64,000 nt of DNA from Chloroflexota bacterium (GTDB lineage Bacteria > Chloroflexota > Anaerolineae > Aggregatilineales > J027). Each line of letters begins with the position of its first letter. Positions within the stretch are counted from its first letter, which is position 1. The DNA is taken from contig JACRBG010000035.1 in the NCBI GenBank assembly GCA_016234595.1, positions 186,001 through 250,000 on the forward strand. The letters run 5' to 3'. The notes under the pieces are model-generated. The model ran no database searches. It was not told the origin of the DNA and saw only the letters and a list, made by a program, of their open reading frames with translations. This document shows, in pieces, positions 9,372 through 18,138 of this stretch. The translations under genes and the position numbers were made by a program.

Positions 9372-11987
9372 TTATCTTTCAAGTGCTGGTAATAAGACAA
9401 CAAAACGGGCGCCTGTCTTGCCCTGTTCCGGTTTTTCGGCTGAAATTTGACCACCGCATTTTTCCACAATCTGACGGGAAATATGGAGTCCAAGCCCCGT
9501 GCCCTGCCCCGGTTGTTTGGTAGTGTAAAAGGCATCAAAAATAACTTCGCGTTGGTCATCGGGAATACCCGGCCCATTATCCCACACCTCAACCCGAATA
9601 ATGCCATCGGGGTCTAAATAGGATGCGATGCCAATTTTGCGGCTTTCTTGCTCCATTACAGCATCACGGGCATTCAACAACAGATTTAACCAGACATCTT
9701 CCATCTGACCCCGCAACCCGTTAATCATGGGTAAATTATCTGCCAGATCAGCACTTAGGGCAACAAAGCCGCGCTCGATATGGCTGGTGACTAGGGCAAG
9801 GGTACTCCGAATGGTGATGTTAACATCCATCGGCTCAAGATGTTCGCTTTCACGGTCACGATAGGCCATGCTCAATAAGCGCCGCACCACCTCATGCGCC
9901 CGCTGACCAGCCCGATGAATGGCTTGCAACGCTTCATGCGAGGGGTCTTCAACGGGAATATCCTGTAATAAAATCTCCGTATCGCCCAAAATGGTCGTCA
10001 AGGGGTTGTTAATTTGATGGGCCACCGCCGCCGCTAACTCCCCCATCGCCGACATGCGGGCTGCTTGAACTAATTTAGTTTGGGCTTTGCGGAGTTTTTG
10101 TAGGCTGTTTTCAAGATCGTTATACAAACGCGCATTTTGCAAGGCATTACCTGCTTGCAAAATAAGGGCTTGGGCCAATTGAAATTCACGTTTACCGTAG
10201 GTGCGCTTGACTAAGGTATCCACCAGCACCACAACCCCAACCACCTGCCCCGTCATCAACAGTGGCAGCACGAGCAGGGCTTGGGCATGATAATAATCGA
10301 GCAGCACTGCTTCATCGGGGTCAAGTTGAGCCGTTGCCGTAATTTCGACGGCATGGCCTTCCAACACGGTGCGACGCAACAGTTTTAATTTGTTCAAACT
10401 TAGGGTGGGGCTGGGTGGATTTAGCCATGCGCCCTTGCCCACACTCAACAGACGCCGCAACATTTTATAAATCGGATCCCATCGCCAAAAGTTGCATACA
10501 TCGGCCTGTGCCTCGTTCACCAACACCCATGCCATCGCTTTTTGGTGGGTGAAATCCTCTTGGGTATTCAGCGGCATCGTCAGCAATTGTCGGCCTTTTT
10601 CTTGCCATTCAGCCGGAATAACTGATTCAGAAGTCTCTTGATGATAAACTAGCTCCACCACACCAAAGGGTTGATTGTTGACAAATACTGGGATTAAACA
10701 TAGTTTTTGGGCCTGCTGACTCAGCAAATATTGATAGTTCACCTTGTCGTTGACTAACTCATCAGGTGTCAGCATGATAGCTTGACGCTGTTCCAAGATT
10801 TGGCGGAACACCGTAATCTGAAGCGGGTTGAGTTGGGGAGAATGTTCCGGCGACCAATGCCCCTGCACATAGCGTGACACCACCCGCAACGTGCCTGTGC
10901 CTCCGTCAATCGTCGCCAACTCACACAAGCTGATATTGAGTGCATGGATAAACTGTTCCCCGATGGTTGGCAGCACAGCCTCTAAAGACAAGGTGGTATT
11001 GACGGCAGCACTGGCATTGACCAGCGTGGCTAATTCACGGGAACGCATCACACTTTCGCCATATAAGCGGGCATTTTCAATCGCGATGGCCGCGTGCGAA
11101 GCCAAATCTTGCAGCAGTTCACGGTCACGATCAGTAAAGGTGCGGTCAGTCATACGATTGTTGACCCCTAACACCCCTACATTTTGACCTTTGACCTGCA
11201 TTGGAACATACAGTAATGAACGGGCAAAATATTGGGTTTTGACCTTCTGCCACCCGGCCCGCCCGACCAATACTGGATTACCCGTTTGGAAAACATGCCC
11301 CGCCAATGTATCTTGGGTTTTAATCCGAAATTCGCGGGCAGTTTCGTGGTCAATCCCTTTAGCCGCCCGGATATAAAGGGTTTTACCCTCATCATCTGGC
11401 AGCAGCAGCAATCCCTCTTCCGCATTGGTCAACGAAGTCGCCGCATCCACTACTTTGGTCAAGACGGTGTTTAAATCGAGCGTGGAATTCAGCATCCGCG
11501 CAATGCTGGACAATGTTTGCTGCTCCAATAAATTGCGCTCTAGCAGTTTCAATAATTCATCGCGGGAGGTGGTTTCTTGCATATCCGAAAGATGGGCTGG
11601 CTTCAGTTTAGCCCGCTCAATCGTCTGCGACACAATGCTCAAGACCGCTTGGGTATGAATTGGAGCAGTTATCATACCCGAAGCTCCTTCAGGGGGCATC
11701 ACTTTGGCGGGTGATGTCGAAATCGCAATCCATGTCAGATGTTCAAAAGCGGGGTCGGTATGGAACACTTCCGCAGCCGAAACCCCATCGCCGTCCACGA
11801 CCCGTAAATCCACCAACACCACATCATAGTGCTGGTGTCGCACGGAGAAACGCGCATCGCCGATGTTGTAGGCTTTTTGGACGTTGTAATTCTCGGCAGC
11901 CAGCATCTCTTGTAATGCGTCCGCCAGATTAACATCCGACTCAACGATTAAAATTCGACTTGCGTTAATTGAGGGCCAAAAATCCAT
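9372..11987 (-). CDS. Receiver-GAF sensor histidine kinase
   Basis: About 871 residues. The N-terminal receiver-like domain (1-125) keeps an Asp in VVLVDLRVVDGDG (about residue 60) but has Ala where the conserved Lys before Pro should be (ITAPI). GAF-type domains follow: one clear (about 145-310), one fairly clear (about 330-475) and a weaker third (about 480-635). The HisKA domain has the phosphorylated His near residue 657 (AVAHQINNPL). The ATPase domain has LLLNARDAV, DNGPGIP and GTGLGLHISR. No membrane segment is seen, so this is a soluble sensor, and GAF domains could bind small ligands. The ATG at 11987 is preferred over a TTG three codons upstream, although the ribosome site is weak. 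It is first in a probable operon with two response regulators. Confidence 0.88.
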   Translation of the reverse strand: MDFWPSINASRILIVESDVNLADALQEMLAAENYNVQKAYNIGDARFSVRHQHYDVVLVDLRVVDGDGVSAAEVFHTDPAFEHLTWIAISTSPAKVMPPEGASGMITAPIHTQAVLSIVSQTIERAKLKPAHLSDMQETTSRDELLKLLERNLLEQQTLSSIARMLNSTLDLNTVLTKVVDAATSLTNAEEGLLLLPDDEGKTLYIRAAKGIDHETAREFRIKTQDTLAGHVFQTGNPVLVGRAGWQKVKTQYFARSLLYVPMQVKGQNVGVLGVNNRMTDRTFTDRDRELLQDLASHAAIAIENARLYGESVMRSRELATLVNASAAVNTTLSLEAVLPTIGEQFIHALNISLCELATIDGGTGTLRVVSRYVQGHWSPEHSPQLNPLQITVFRQILEQRQAIMLTPDELVNDKVNYQYLLSQQAQKLCLIPVFVNNQPFGVVELVYHQETSESVIPAEWQEKGRQLLTMPLNTQEDFTHQKAMAWVLVNEAQADVCNFWRWDPIYKMLRRLLSVGKGAWLNPPSPTLSLNKLKLLRRTVLEGHAVEITATAQLDPDEAVLLDYYHAQALLVLPLLMTGQVVGVVVLVDTLVKRTYGKREFQLAQALILQAGNALQNARLYNDLENSLQKLRKAQTKLVQAARMSAMGELAAAVAHQINNPLTTILGDTEILLQDIPVEDPSHEALQAIHRAGQRAHEVVRRLLSMAYRDRESEHLEPMDVNITIRSTLALVTSHIERGFVALSADLADNLPMINGLRGQMEDVWLNLLLNARDAVMEQESRKIGIASYLDPDGIIRVEVWDNGPGIPDDQREVIFDAFYTTKQPGQGTGLGLHISRQIVEKCGGQISAEKPEQGKTGARFVVLLPALER

Positions 11988-12105
11988 AGATTCCAATACT
12001 TTATATGTCTAATAGACTAATTTTTCAGCCTGCTCCCAATAACCATTGTACTAATCATATAGCGAGGGGGCAATTTAGGTTTGGTAGTCTCGTCAGAAAT
12101 CAAAA

Positions 12106-12133
12106 ACGGACTCGACATTGCTGCCGAATCCGT
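12106..12133 (-). terminator. groEL terminator
   Basis: Imperfect stem ACGGACTCGAC (12106-12116) and GCCGAATCCGT (12123-12133) with a 6-base loop. A TTTTTG run follows on the - strand. It lies 27 bases after the groEL stop. The stem is nearly the same sequence as the terminator at 18086-18111. Confidence 0.8.
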
Positions 12134-12159
12134 CTTGAATTTTACAATGCGGGGTTGGA

Positions 12160-13797
12160 TTAGTAATCCATGCCGCCACCGGGGGGCATCGCTGGGGCTT
12201 TGTCTTCCTCAGGGATGTCGGTGATGAGCGCTTCGGTGGTCAGGATCATAGCGGCGATACTGGCAGCATTTTCCAGCGCGCCACGCGTTACCTTCACCGG
12301 ATCGAGCAAACCAGCGCCGATCATGTCGACATATTCGCCCGTCATCACGTCGTAGCCAATCTTGTTGTTGCCTTTTTCGATCTGGATACGGCGGACGTTG
12401 CTGATAATCACGCCACCATCTTGACCAGCATTGGCTGCAATCTTCTTGATGGGGGTTTCCAGCGCGGTACGCAGGATGTTGATGCCCGTGTTTTCATCGG
12501 GGTAGTTCAACTTCAGGCCTTCGAGTGTGGAAATCGCGTTAATCAGCGCCACGCCACCACCGGGGACAATACCTTCTTCAACAGCGGCGCGAGTTGCGCT
12601 CAAGGCGTCTTCAACGCGGTGCTTCTTTTCCTTCAATTCGACTTCGGTAGCAGCACCGACGCGAATCACAGCCACACCACCAGCCAGCTTCGCCAGACGC
12701 TCGTTGAGTTTTTCTTTGTCATAATCGCTGGTGCTGTTCTCAATTTCGACGCGGATTTCTTCGATACGGCCCTTAATTTCGGCGGCATCACCCAAGCCAT
12801 CCACAACGGTGGTGTCATCTTTGGTGCAGACCACCTTGGCGGCGCGACCCAGATCGTCAATCGTCACGCTGTCCAGCTTGCGGCCAGTTTCTTCACTGAT
12901 GACCTGACCACCCGTCAGTACAGCGATATCACGCAGCATGGCCTTGCGACGATCACCAAAACCGGGGGCCTTGATGGCGACGACATTAATCATGCCACGC
13001 AGTTTGTTCAGAACGAGGGTGGCAAGGGCTTCACCATCAACGTCTTCTGAAATAATCACGACATCGCGTTTGCCCAGTTGGAAGAGTTTTTCCAAAATCG
13101 GCACGAGGTCGGCGGCGGCGCTGATCTTCTTGTCATGAATGAGGATATAGGGATCTTCAATCACGGCTTCCATTGTTTCAGGGCGGTTGACGAAGTAGGG
13201 GCTGATGTAACCACGATCGAAGTTCATGCCTTCGACGTATTCGGTTTCGAAATCCAGACCCTTGCTTTCTTCAACGGTGATGACGCCGTCCTTGCCCACT
13301 TTGTCCATGACTTCGGCAATCAATTCACCGATCTTGCGGTCTTGGGCGGAATTGGAGGCAACCGAGGCAATTTCTTCCTTGGTGTTGATTTCAACAGCCA
13401 TTTTACGCAGCGCTTCCACAATCTTGTTGGTGGCAGCTTCGATACCACGCTTCAGCAGCATGGGGTTGGCACCAGCAGCAATGTTCTTCAGGCCTTCGTT
13501 CACAATTGCCTGAGCCAGCACCGTTGCGGTGGTTGTACCATCGCCAGCGATGTCATTGGTCTTGGTAGCGGCTTCCTTCAGCAATTGAGCGCCCATGTTT
13601 TCATAGGGATCTTCCAACTCAATTTCTTTGGCAACCGTTACGCCGTCGTGGGTGACAGTTGGCGCGCCGAATTTCTTGTCCAGAGCCACGTTCCGACCCT
13701 TGGGGCCGAGGGTGGTGCTTACGGCGTTCGCCAGAATATCAATACCCACCTTCAGGCGACGACGGGCGTCTTCATTAAACACCAGTTGTTTAGCCAT
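12160..13797 (-). CDS. groEL: Chaperonin GroEL (60 kDa)
   Basis: 545 residues, full length. The protein forms the double-ring ATP-dependent folding chamber in the cytoplasm. It shows the family's nucleotide-binding [12 protein letters not shown], the LGPKGRNV segment near residue 30, the [13 protein letters not shown] segment, and a short Gly/Met-rich tail [15 protein letters not shown] lies about 11 bases before the ATG. It follows groES after 63 bases and is transcribed with it. Control is by the HrcA/CIRCE system, judged from the two operators upstream of groES. Confidence 0.98.
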   Translation of the reverse strand: MAKQLVFNEDARRRLKVGIDILANAVSTTLGPKGRNVALDKKFGAPTVTHDGVTVAKEIELEDPYENMGAQLLKEAATKTNDIAGDGTTTATVLAQAIVNEGLKNIAAGANPMLLKRGIEAATNKIVEALRKMAVEINTKEEIASVASNSAQDRKIGELIAEVMDKVGKDGVITVEESKGLDFETEYVEGMNFDRGYISPYFVNRPETMEAVIEDPYILIHDKKISAAADLVPILEKLFQLGKRDVVIISEDVDGEALATLVLNKLRGMINVVAIKAPGFGDRRKAMLRDIAVLTGGQVISEETGRKLDSVTIDDLGRAAKVVCTKDDTTVVDGLGDAAEIKGRIEEIRVEIENSTSDYDKEKLNERLAKLAGGVAVIRVGAATEVELKEKKHRVEDALSATRAAVEEGIVPGGGVALINAISTLEGLKLNYPDENTGINILRTALETPIKKIAANAGQDGGVIISNVRRIQIEKGNNKIGYDVMTGEYVDMIGAGLLDPVKVTRGALENAASIAAMILTTEALITDIPEEDKAPAMPPGGGMDY

Positions 13798-13860
13798 GAC
13801 GATTTTTACTCCTCCGAGTAGTTATATTTCTTTAAAATTTGCTAGGATTTACTTGGGCAA

Positions 13861-14163
13861 TTACTTGCCGTCTACAACAGCCAGAATGTCGGTTTCTTTC
13901 AGGATGAGCAGTTTCTTGCCATCAACCTTGACTTCGGTGCCCGCATATTTTGCAAACAGCACGGTGTCGCCGGCATTGACATCCATCTTGATATACTTGC
14001 CATCATCATCACGACGGCCCGGGCCAACGGCCAAAATCAACCCTTGTTGGGGTTTTTCTTTGGCGGTCTCTGGCAGCACCAGCGCGCCACCCGCAAATGT
14101 TTCTTCTTTATCCTGTGGTTCGACAATTACGCGATCTGCCAAAGGACGCAGCTTCAACGACAT
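13861..14163 (-). CDS. groES: Co-chaperonin GroES (10 kDa)
   Basis: 100 residues starting [16 protein letters not shown]. It forms the heptameric lid of GroEL. The mobile-loop region ([20 protein letters not shown]) is present. The ATG at 14163 has AGGAGG six bases upstream, so an in-frame start 14 codons earlier is rejected. It is the first gene of the groES-groEL operon, behind a promoter placed between two CIRCE operators. Confidence 0.97.
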   Translation of the reverse strand: MSLKLRPLADRVIVEPQDKEETFAGGALVLPETAKEKPQQGLILAVGPGRRDDDGKYIKMDVNAGDTVLFAKYAGTEVKVDGKKLLILKETDILAVVDGK

Positions 14164-14233
14164 GCTATCCTCCTCATTAGGGATGATTTGATTTTTGATT
14201 TGCACTAAAATGATTTATCAATTTCACATGACA

Positions 14234-14260
14234 TTAGCACTCTCATAGAGGGAGTGCTAA
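14234..14260. promoter_or_regulatory. CIRCE operator (proximal)
   Basis: Perfect TTAGCACTC-N9-GAGTGCTAA. It lies just downstream of the -10 box, where HrcA binding would block transcription start. The hrcA gene is not in the window. Confidence 0.97.
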
Positions 14261-14271
14261 TTCCAACAAAA

Positions 14272-14301
14272 AATATACCGTTAGGTTGTCACTGGTGTCA
14301 A
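14272..14301 (-). promoter_or_regulatory. groES-groEL promoter
   Basis: On the - strand, TTGACA (14296-14301), an 18-base spacer and TATATT (14272-14277), near consensus for the housekeeping sigma factor. The start of transcription should fall near 14265, directly before the proximal CIRCE. Confidence 0.88.
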
Positions 14302-14308
14302 GACATTT

Positions 14309-14335
14309 TTAGCACTCTAGGAGGAGGAGTGCTAA
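14309..14335. promoter_or_regulatory. CIRCE operator (distal)
   Basis: A second perfect TTAGCACTC-N9-GAGTGCTAA. It lies just upstream of the -35 box, so that the promoter is flanked on both sides by HrcA sites. Confidence 0.97.
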
Positions 14336-14761
14336 TTTCTATCATTTTTCTTATGTCCAAGTTGGGGAATGGTGAAATGCGTTAAAGGAAAATTAACTAT
14401 CATTAAGGAAGTCTTGAGGTTTTGTGAAAAGCCTGCAAGTTTGTTGCAAATAACCAAATCGGTGAGTAAGATTCATCCAACTCTAATAAATTTCTTGACA
14501 AAAAGATTTTTTCAAAGTGTTTTTTGGGGAGTTGCACAGCTTACTACCCATAAAAATATTTACAAATTAGTGGCTATCTCCCCATTTTTGATGTGCAAAT
14601 AAATTTTACAAACTAGTGCTTTAGACCAAAAAGTTTTGTAAAGAGTTATTGACAAACTTAATCCACTTACACTAAAAATTAGCTCAATAGATTTGCCCTT
14701 TGTCAGGAAAATATAATTTAGCTCTAAATATTACCCCAATTTAGTTAGTAAAAAAATAATG
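14336..14761. other. AT-rich intergenic region
   Basis: About 425 bases with no supportable gene. It is clearly richer in A+T than its surroundings. A 77-codon open frame on + has no ribosome site or recognisable protein. Two TTGACA words on + (near 14494 and at 14649-14654) could be promoter elements, but no gene follows them. No structured RNA was recognised. Confidence 0.5.
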
Positions 14762-14784
14762 GCCTGTCTTTGACAGGCATTTTT
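14762..14784 (-). terminator. Terminator after the ylm-like cluster
   Basis: Perfect stem GCCTGTC (14762-14768) and GACAGGC (14772-14778) with a 3-base loop. T-rich runs lie on both sides, so it can work in both directions. It lies 28 bases after the lipoprotein stop on -. Confidence 0.85.
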
Positions 14785-14805
14785 TGTTTTAGGGCCAAAA
14801 CACCA

Positions 14806-15714
14806 TTATTCCGCTATAGGGGTCCCGATAATGATGGGTTCGATCGTGCCATAGGGTGGCGGCAAAATCTCCCAATCAGGGTCGCAATAATTGGCCTGCA
14901 ATCCATCGGAATGATAAATGTAGGTTATTGGGAGTGCCTCATCCCCGGTCGGTTGTTCGGATGGCACACGGAAAACCAAGCGATAACCCGGAATGCTGAC
15001 CACCGTGTAATTTAAATTTGGGCGGGGGCAGCCTAAACTGGAGTCAATCCACGTCATCGCTGCCAAATCTACCCACTCAATAATCTCAACTTCGATACCC
15101 AATCTTTGGGCCAAATCCAATTCGGCGGGACTAATCAGCGACTCGGCAATTGGGTCAAAGGCCAGTGGTTCGCCATCCTCACTCAATAAATCGGCCCGTT
15201 TGCAATAATAAACCGTTCCCTCGGTATCGGTGTGATACACATAGCCTTTATCGCCATAATTTAATGTCACCCGATAGCCAGCGACTCCCTCTTGCCCCCG
15301 CAGAGCCGATGAGATCACTTCTGGTGCGCATCCCAACTTGCCATCCGGCCAATTGAGTTTCCGCAGATTCAGTACGCCAATAACCGCAGATCCCTCCAAG
15401 CCCAATTGTTGGCGGAGATCGCTCATCGCGTGTTCGACCGCTACAGAGGCGCTTTCGGGTAAAAATGAAATAATGGCTGGTGTATAGGTCGGCAAATCAT
15501 TCGGGTTAATTGCAGGCGTTGAAGGGGGTGGAGTCGGCGTTAATGTAGGAGTCGCAGTCGCAGTTGGAGGAATAAGCGTTGAAACAACCGCTGCCAATGG
15601 TGTAGGGGTAGGTTTAGAATCCGAACAAGCCACCCCAACTGTGACAATCAATCCAGTCATCACAGTCAAGGTAGCTAGGGATGTAAAACGGCGGCGGGCA
15701 ACCGCTCGCCGCAT
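14806..15714 (-). CDS. Lipoprotein with a duplicated WxDxxLGC-type domain
   Basis: 302 residues. A lipoprotein signal ends at the lipobox VGVAC (Cys near residue 30), followed by a Thr/Pro-rich linker. Two similar units follow. Each has a helical Leu-rich start and a Trp-x-Asp-x-x-Leu-Gly-Cys core (WPDGKLGC and WIDSSLGC). Each then has a Gly-Tyr-Arg strand and a Tyr-His-Thr/Ser-Asp motif with a late Cys. The Cys placement suggests a disulfide per unit. The function is not recognised. Its ATG overlaps the stop of the DUF167 gene (TAATG), so translation is coupled. It is likely attached to the outer face of the membrane. Confidence 0.75.
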   Translation of the reverse strand: MRRAVARRRFTSLATLTVMTGLIVTVGVACSDSKPTPTPLAAVVSTLIPPTATATPTLTPTPPPSTPAINPNDLPTYTPAIISFLPESASVAVEHAMSDLRQQLGLEGSAVIGVLNLRKLNWPDGKLGCAPEVISSALRGQEGVAGYRVTLNYGDKGYVYHTDTEGTVYYCKRADLLSEDGEPLAFDPIAESLISPAELDLAQRLGIEVEIIEWVDLAAMTWIDSSLGCPRPNLNYTVVSIPGYRLVFRVPSEQPTGDEALPITYIYHSDGLQANYCDPDWEILPPPYGTIEPIIIGTPIAE

Positions 15715-16031
15715 TAGCTTTCGGCATCCGGGTCAGGTTTCAAGCGCTCTTCTAATTCAGTTGGGCTAACACCAGCCACGCTGATGAGCTTATCGCGTGA
15801 ATTTTCACCTGCGACAATCTCAATATGGTCAGGTTCTACCCCAAGTCGCTCGGCCAAGAAATTCATCAATTGCTGGTTTGCGCCACCATCACCCGGCCCA
15901 GCAGTCAAGCGAATTTTGAGAGTGCCGTCTTCCTGAATCCCGGCAATTTCGGTTCGATTCGCACGTGTCACCACACGCACGGTAAAAGCTGCTCCGCTTT
16001 GGGCGTCTGTGATTTTAAAGGGTCGTGTCAT
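15714..16031 (-). CDS. DUF167 (YggU) family protein
   Basis: 105 residues. It matches the small DUF167 fold: FTVRVVTRANRTEIAG, then GTLKIRLTAGPGDGGANQQL with the family's conserved PxxGxAN-like segment, then LGVEPDHIEIVAGENSRDK. The function of the family is unknown. It often sits beside yggT, as here, 81 bases downstream of it. Its stop codon overlaps the start of the following lipoprotein gene. Confidence 0.88.
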   Translation of the reverse strand: MTRPFKITDAQSGAAFTVRVVTRANRTEIAGIQEDGTLKIRLTAGPGDGGANQQLMNFLAERLGVEPDHIEIVAGENSRDKLISVAGVSPTELEERLKPDPDAES

Positions 16032-16112
16032 GCCTTAGTCGCCTTTCTGATCTGGCAATATCCTTACTTCATTTTACGACAAAGCCTCGTATTCTGCTGA
16101 GGGACTAGAGAC

Positions 16113-16370
16113 CTATGCCAAGATTTGTTTCAAGATCGTTCCCAAAATTTGAATACCGATAATTACAATCATGGGGCTAAAATCAAAACCTGCGGCAGGT
16201 GGCAACAGATTTCGAACCGGAGCTAAGATTGGCTCCGTAATTTCAATAATCGTTTTGGCAAGAGGGCTATATGGACTTAAACGCCCAAAACCAACCATCC
16301 AACTGACCATTATACGGGCGAAAATGATAATGGTAAAAATCAGGGTCAACATATCAATCAAATCAGCCAC
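16113..16370 (-). CDS. YggT family membrane protein
   Basis: About 85 residues with two hydrophobic segments (roughly 7-27 and 59-82), separated by a loop with EPILAPVRNLLPP, the YggT signature. Gram-positive members (YlmG) are linked to cell division and envelope shape. No ATG is available. GTG at 16379, TTG at 16376 and GTG at 16370 are all in frame. AAGGAG lies 10 bases before the last of these and only one and four bases before the other two, so GTG at 16370 is favoured. It sits between yggS and DUF167. Confidence 0.82.
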   Translation of the reverse strand: MADLIDMLTLIFTIIIFARIMVSWMVGFGRLSPYSPLAKTIIEITEPILAPVRNLLPPAAGFDFSPMIVIIGIQILGTILKQILA

Positions 16371-16439
16371 TGCCAACACGCTCCTTCATTACCTAGGGGA
16401 TTCACCATACACAATATACGCAAAATGTGGCCTTCGCGC

Positions 16440-17183
16440 TCACTCCCGTTCACCAAAAATGGCCCGACCCACCCGCACCATCGTGGCCCCTTCTTCAATC
16501 GCTACTACGTAATCATTCGTCATGCCCATGCTCAATTCCTGCCATGTCAACTGAGGGAATTCATTCATAAGGGCATCACGTAGGCCGCGCAGGCCAGCAA
16601 ATACTGGGCGAGTGGCTTCCGGTTCAGCATAATAGGGAGCCATCGTCATTAACCCAACTAGCCGAATATGCGAAAGCTGACTGATCTCCTGTACGAGCGA
16701 CCACAAATTTTGTCGCTGGTCAGCATCATTTTGCCAATTTTGGGCGGGAATACCCTCTTTACTTTCTTCGCCAGATATATTGATTTCCAACAACACCTCG
16801 CGGGTGACATTTTGTTCCTGAGCAAAAGCGTTATAGCGTTGGGCGAGCTTAAGATTATCCAACGAATGAATGACATCAAAAGTCTCAATGATGGACTTGG
16901 CTTTGCGACTCTGCACATGCCCCACCATATGCCAAGTGGGAGCAGGCATATTGGAAGGCAGGCTGCTCAAAACAGTGGCGATTTTGGGGGCGGCTTCTTC
17001 CACCCGATTTTCACCCAAATGTCGCAAGCCCGCTTGTAACGCGGCTAACAACATTTCAGCCGGATGGGTTTTGCTAATGCCGATTAATTTGATAGTCTCG
17101 ACTGGTCGGCCTGATCGTTGACAAGCTGCGACGATTTCGGCCTGCACCGCCACGACGTTTTGTGCAATCATATCTGTTAGCAT
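16440..17183 (-). CDS. yggS: YggS family pyridoxal phosphate homeostasis protein
   Basis: 247 residues, normal length for the family. It is a single alanine-racemase-like barrel that binds PLP through the Lys in IKLIGISKTHPAE near residue 38. Other family motifs are HMVGHVQSRKAK, EINISGEESKEGIP and LSMGMTNDY. It is thought to buffer PLP and to affect amino acid and keto-acid pools. It starts four bases after the pgeF stop, an arrangement typical of the ylmD-ylmE pair. Confidence 0.92.
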   Translation of the reverse strand: MLTDMIAQNVVAVQAEIVAACQRSGRPVETIKLIGISKTHPAEMLLAALQAGLRHLGENRVEEAAPKIATVLSSLPSNMPAPTWHMVGHVQSRKAKSIIETFDVIHSLDNLKLAQRYNAFAQEQNVTREVLLEINISGEESKEGIPAQNWQNDADQRQNLWSLVQEISQLSHIRLVGLMTMAPYYAEPEATRPVFAGLRGLRDALMNEFPQLTWQELSMGMTNDYVVAIEEGATMVRVGRAIFGERE

Positions 17184-17187
17184 AGGT

Positions 17188-17991
17188 CTAATTTTCCGTC
17201 AAAGGTTGCAAAGCCATCACTGCGCCAAATCGCCCCGTCTGGCCTTTTTCAGCACGATGTGAGTAAAACTCATGGGTATGACTCGCAGTGCAAATCCCCG
17301 CCACTTCAATCTGCTCCACCCCAGCACGAGCCAATGTCAAGCGATTGGCTTCCCATAAATTGAAATAGGCACTGCCATCATCAGTCCAATGGATTAATCC
17401 GTCCGTGCTGCCAAAATAGGCTTGCACTGCTTCAACCACCTCTGGCCCAACCTGATAATTTTCGGGGCCAATGCTAGGGCCAATCGCTGCCAGTACATCG
17501 GCGGGCTGTGATCCATAGGTATCGCGCATCGCAACCAGTGTACTCAAGGCCGCCCCCTGCACCGTTCCTCGCCACCCAGCATGGGCCATACCAATGACAT
17601 GCCGAACAGGGTCATAAAACAGAATCGGTACACAATCGGCAAAACGCATCGCTAGAGGCAGTCCGATTTTATCGGTCACAATGCCATCCGCTTTTGCCAG
17701 CCATTTGCGATCGGGCAATGGGCCATTGGCGACCACTGTCTCAGCCCCATGAACCTGCCAGACCGTACAAGCTCGACTACCATCTAGCTCTAAAGCAGCA
17801 TAGATGCGCTCATGGTTTTGGGCAACGGCTTCTACATCATCCCCGATATTCCCACCCACATTCAGCGAGTCCCATGGAGCTTGGCTGACACCCCCCAAGC
17901 GCGTAAAAACCCCATGTTTCAACGGGGCCGATTGCCAAAATTCAAATTGATAATAGACGGGTTCGTCCGCCGCTGTTTCGATACGTATCAA
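17188..17991 (-). CDS. pgeF: PgeF/YlmD family laccase-domain protein
   Basis: About 267 residues. Family motifs are HGVFTRLGGVS, LNVGGNIGDD, VWQVHGAETV, FADCVPILFYD, GMAHAGWRGTVQGA and CTASHTHEFYSHR, with the conserved His and Cys that bind metal. Family members act on peptidoglycan precursors with misincorporated residues and on purine nucleosides. Start: the longest frame begins at 18099, but that ATG lies in the loop of the upstream gene's terminator. A TTG at 17991 has AGGA seven bases before it and gives a normal length, so it is preferred. It is the first gene of the ylm-like cluster. Confidence 0.88.
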   Translation of the reverse strand: MIRIETAADEPVYYQFEFWQSAPLKHGVFTRLGGVSQAPWDSLNVGGNIGDDVEAVAQNHERIYAALELDGSRACTVWQVHGAETVVANGPLPDRKWLAKADGIVTDKIGLPLAMRFADCVPILFYDPVRHVIGMAHAGWRGTVQGAALSTLVAMRDTYGSQPADVLAAIGPSIGPENYQVGPEVVEAVQAYFGSTDGLIHWTDDGSAYFNLWEANRLTLARAGVEQIEVAGICTASHTHEFYSHRAEKGQTGRFGAVMALQPLTEN

Positions 17992-18085
17992 AGGTAAAGT
18001 CCTGTGGTTGAATATTGGCCGGATAGGTTGATTATAACAATGAGGCGGGGTATCTGGAAGATAATGCAATTTTATGGGGAATAAA

Positions 18086-18111
18086 ACGGACTCGACCATA
18101 GCCGAGCCCGT
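18086..18111 (-). terminator. Ammonium transporter terminator
   Basis: Imperfect stem ACGGACTCGAC (18086-18096) and GCCGAGCCCGT (18101-18111) with a 4-base loop. TTTTATT follows on the - strand. It ends the transporter transcript and separates it from pgeF. It shares most of its stem with the groEL terminator. Confidence 0.8.
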
Positions 18112-18138
18112 TGTGCATACAAAGTTTATTGGTAGGGA

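Noticed and set aside
12421-13821. Long + strand open frames opposite groEL
   Set aside because: They are antisense readings of a highly biased groEL sequence and show no family resemblance.
14369-14602. 77-codon frame in the AT-rich gap upstream of groES
   Set aside because: No ribosome site, no recognisable protein, and AT-rich DNA easily produces such frames.
17992-18099. Longer pgeF with an ATG at 18099
   Set aside because: That ATG lies inside the amt terminator loop, and the extra residues are not family-like.
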